Part shown: one piece after another, positions 59,469 to 60,756 of the stretch
Layout: each line of letters opens with the position of its first letter
How positions within the stretch are numbered: position 1 is the first letter of the stretch
Assembly (NCBI GenBank): GCA_023389275.1
Contig: JAEWEN010000042.1
Location: 1 to 60,756 of the forward strand
Direction: 5' to 3'
DNA: 60,756 nt
Origin: Bacillota bacterium
GTDB taxonomy: Bacteria > Bacillota > Clostridia > Clostridiales > Caloramatoraceae
The notes under the pieces: generated by a model
Databases searched by the model: none
What the model was told of the DNA's origin: nothing
Seen by the model: the letters and a program-made list of their open reading frames with translations, nothing else
Translations under genes and position numbers: made by a program

Positions 59469-59508
59469 AAAGGGTGTATATAAATTAAAATATTTATATA
59501 CACCCTTT
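59469..59508 (-). terminator. Terminator of the pabB-pabC operon
   Basis: A 17-bp perfect stem (59469-59485 with 59492-59508) with loop TAAAAT, then T-rich on the minus strand. It starts 3 bases after the pabC stop. Confidence 0.85.
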
Positions 59509-59510
59509 AA

Positions 59511-60263
59511 TTATATGTTCCAAGGCCTTTTAAATTGACTATTATCTATTAATCTTTTTAAAAAGTCTCTAGAGTTAAATTTTATATTTTCTATTTTGTT
59601 TACTGGATAAACAGCTAATACAGTATTAGATATAAAAGCTTCATCCATATTTTTCACATCATCTAAAGTAAAAAATCCTTTATTTACAGTATATCCATTT
59701 TCTCTTGCAAATTTTATTATATTTTCTCTCATTACTCCTTTAAGTATTCCACATCTTAAATGAGGAGTATATATTACATTGTCTTTTCTAAAGAAAATAT
59801 TTGCGTATGATGTTTCACATAATTTGTTTTCATAATTTACAAATAAACTTCCATCATATCCTTTACTTTTAGCTCTTTTATCTTCTAAAACATTTATTCC
59901 ATAATTAAAAGTTTTAAAATATGTAAATATATTACTAGGATCCCTTTTCACTTTACTAATACTAAGATTTAATCCTTTTTCAAAACCTTCTTTTGAATAT
60001 CCAGACTCTCTAGTTTTAAAGTGAAGTTCCCCTTTTATAAAAACTATTTTTAAAACTCCATTTTCCTCATTAATGCTGTTTAAATAACTACTTACCTTAC
60101 ACTTAAATATATTATAAGGTTCAGTATATTGTTGATTAAAAACCTTAGATGATCTTAAAAGCCTTTTATAATGCTTTTCAAGATTATGTGGAGATTTATT
60201 TTCAAAATATACTGTTTCAAATACAGCATTTCCAAAAGCTATTTCTGGAATAAAAATATCCAT
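59511..60263 (-). CDS. pabC: Aminodeoxychorismate lyase (PabC), class-IV aminotransferase
   Basis: 250 aa. It releases pyruvate from aminodeoxychorismate to give p-aminobenzoate for folate. FKTFNYGINVLEDKRAKSKGYDGSLFVN carries the PLP lysine in the KTxNY motif, and CETSYANIFF follows. Its ATG overlaps the pabB stop by one base (TAATG), which is the main ground for PabC over other class-IV enzymes. Confidence 0.88.
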   Translation of the reverse strand: MDIFIPEIAFGNAVFETVYFENKSPHNLEKHYKRLLRSSKVFNQQYTEPYNIFKCKVSSYLNSINEENGVLKIVFIKGELHFKTRESGYSKEGFEKGLNLSISKVKRDPSNIFTYFKTFNYGINVLEDKRAKSKGYDGSLFVNYENKLCETSYANIFFRKDNVIYTPHLRCGILKGVMRENIIKFARENGYTVNKGFFTLDDVKNMDEAFISNTVLAVYPVNKIENIKFNSRDFLKRLIDNSQFKRPWNI

Positions 60264-60756
60264 TAAGCTTCACTTCCTGTTAAAGATTTATTTATAGCTC
60301 TTCCTTTGTGAAGTGTTTCTTCATATTCATCTTCAGGATCTGAATCCCAAACCATTCCTCCACCTACACTATAAAATACACCTTCTTTTGTAATAACAGG
60401 AGTTCTTATAGCTATATTAAAGTCAAAATCACCACTATTTGAAATATATCCAATAGCACCTGTATAAATTGATCTTGATACTGTTTCAAGTTCATCTATA
60501 ACCTCTAATGAACGAAGTTTTGGTGCCCCTGTTATAGAACCTCCTGGGAAAGTTCCTCTTATTATATCTCCAAAAGTAATTCCTTCTAAGGCATCCCCTG
60601 CAATAGTAGAAACAAGATGATTTACAGTTGCGTATTCTTCAACATCAAAAAGGCTTTCTACTCTAACTGTACCTGGAATTGAAACTCTTGATAAATCATT
60701 TCTTTCAAGGTCAATAATCATTAAAAGCTCTGATCTTGTTTTTTCACTATTATATA
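60263..60756 (-). CDS. pabB: Aminodeoxychorismate synthase component I, C-terminal part (partial at window edge)
   Basis: The reading frame continues past the right edge; 164 C-terminal codons are in view (SEKTRSELLMIIDLERNDL at the visible start). The chorismate-binding domain has GTFPGGSITGAPKLRS and YTGAIGYISNSGDFDFNIAIRT, with the Mg-binding glutamates in VIDELE and DPEDEYEETLHKG. It aminates chorismate. The GGSITGAPK lysine context favours PabB over TrpE, supported by the overlapping pabC. Confidence 0.9.
   Translation of the reverse strand, partial: YNSEKTRSELLMIIDLERNDLSRVSIPGTVRVESLFDVEEYATVNHLVSTIAGDALEGITFGDIIRGTFPGGSITGAPKLRSLEVIDELETVSRSIYTGAIGYISNSGDFDFNIAIRTPVITKEGVFYSVGGGMVWDSDPEDEYEETLHKGRAINKSLTGSEA

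Overview
The window is about 60.8 kb of very AT-rich DNA from an endospore-forming, anaerobic Firmicute, most likely Clostridium sensu stricto (cluster I). The evidence is a complete spoIIIAA-AH operon, spo0A, spoIVB, spoIIM, gerW and an uninterrupted sigK; an IspH-S1 fusion of clostridial type; a desulfoferrodoxin; frequent TTG and GTG starts behind strong GGAGG sites; and no rRNA, tRNA, CRISPR array, prophage or insertion sequence. I do not assign a species.

Layout. 1-9.7 kb: the 3' end of a Mn pyrophosphatase gene, an oxidoreductase-cmk-plsC-ispH/S1 operon (minus), a MurR/RpiR regulator, an unknown plus-strand gene with an RNase HII-like N-terminus, an rluB-type pseudouridine synthase, xpt behind a structured leader, and two poorly characterised genes. 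9.9-19.8 kb: a secreted subtilase (plus), a two-gene FAD/Fe-S oxidoreductase module, two D,D-carboxypeptidases around DUF2953-gerW, scpA-scpB and an M50 membrane protease. 20-27.1 kb: a short RecQ (plus), then pdp-punA-deoB, xerD, a small YqzK-like protein, spoIIM and a Nudix hydrolase. 27.3-39.7 kb: spo0A, spoIVB, recN, argR, nadK, tlyA, dxs, ispA, xseB, xseA, folD, nusB. 39.7-46.5 kb: Asp23, spoIIIAA-AH, a Cys-rich protein and efp. 46.5-56.7 kb: pepP, aroQ, aroK, a compact type IV pilus/ComG-like locus (five prepilin-like genes, pilD, pilC, pilT, pilB), aroE and sigK. 56.8-60.8 kb: an RlmL-type methyltransferase, two class-IV aminotransferases around desulfoferrodoxin, and a partial pabB.

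Almost everything lies on the minus strand. Two blocks match conserved Bacillus gene order as I recall it: nudF-spoIIM-yqzK-xerD-deoB-punA-dacF, and aroQ-pepP-efp-spoIIIA-yqhY-nusB-folD-xseAB-ispA-dxs-tlyA-argR-recN-spoIVB-spo0A. The few plus-strand genes (the unknown at 6.1 kb, xpt, the subtilase, recQ, one aminotransferase) punctuate this order and are each followed by a terminator shared with the opposing gene.

The genes combine sporulation control and engulfment (Spo0A, SpoIIM, SpoIIIA channel, SpoIVB, SigK, GerW, DacF-like enzymes), isoprenoid supply (Dxs, IspA, IspH), shikimate/folate precursors (AroE, AroK, AroQ, PabB, PabC, FolD), nucleoside salvage (DeoB, PunA, Pdp, Xpt), and DNA repair and segregation (RecN, XseAB, XerD, ScpAB). 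The most interesting non-routine signals are a candidate three-way-junction riboswitch or attenuator before xpt, likely AUU and AUA start codons in the pilus operon that restore a hidden prepilin signal, dual sigma-A/sigma-H promoters at spo0A, and a possible small RNA between folD and nusB.
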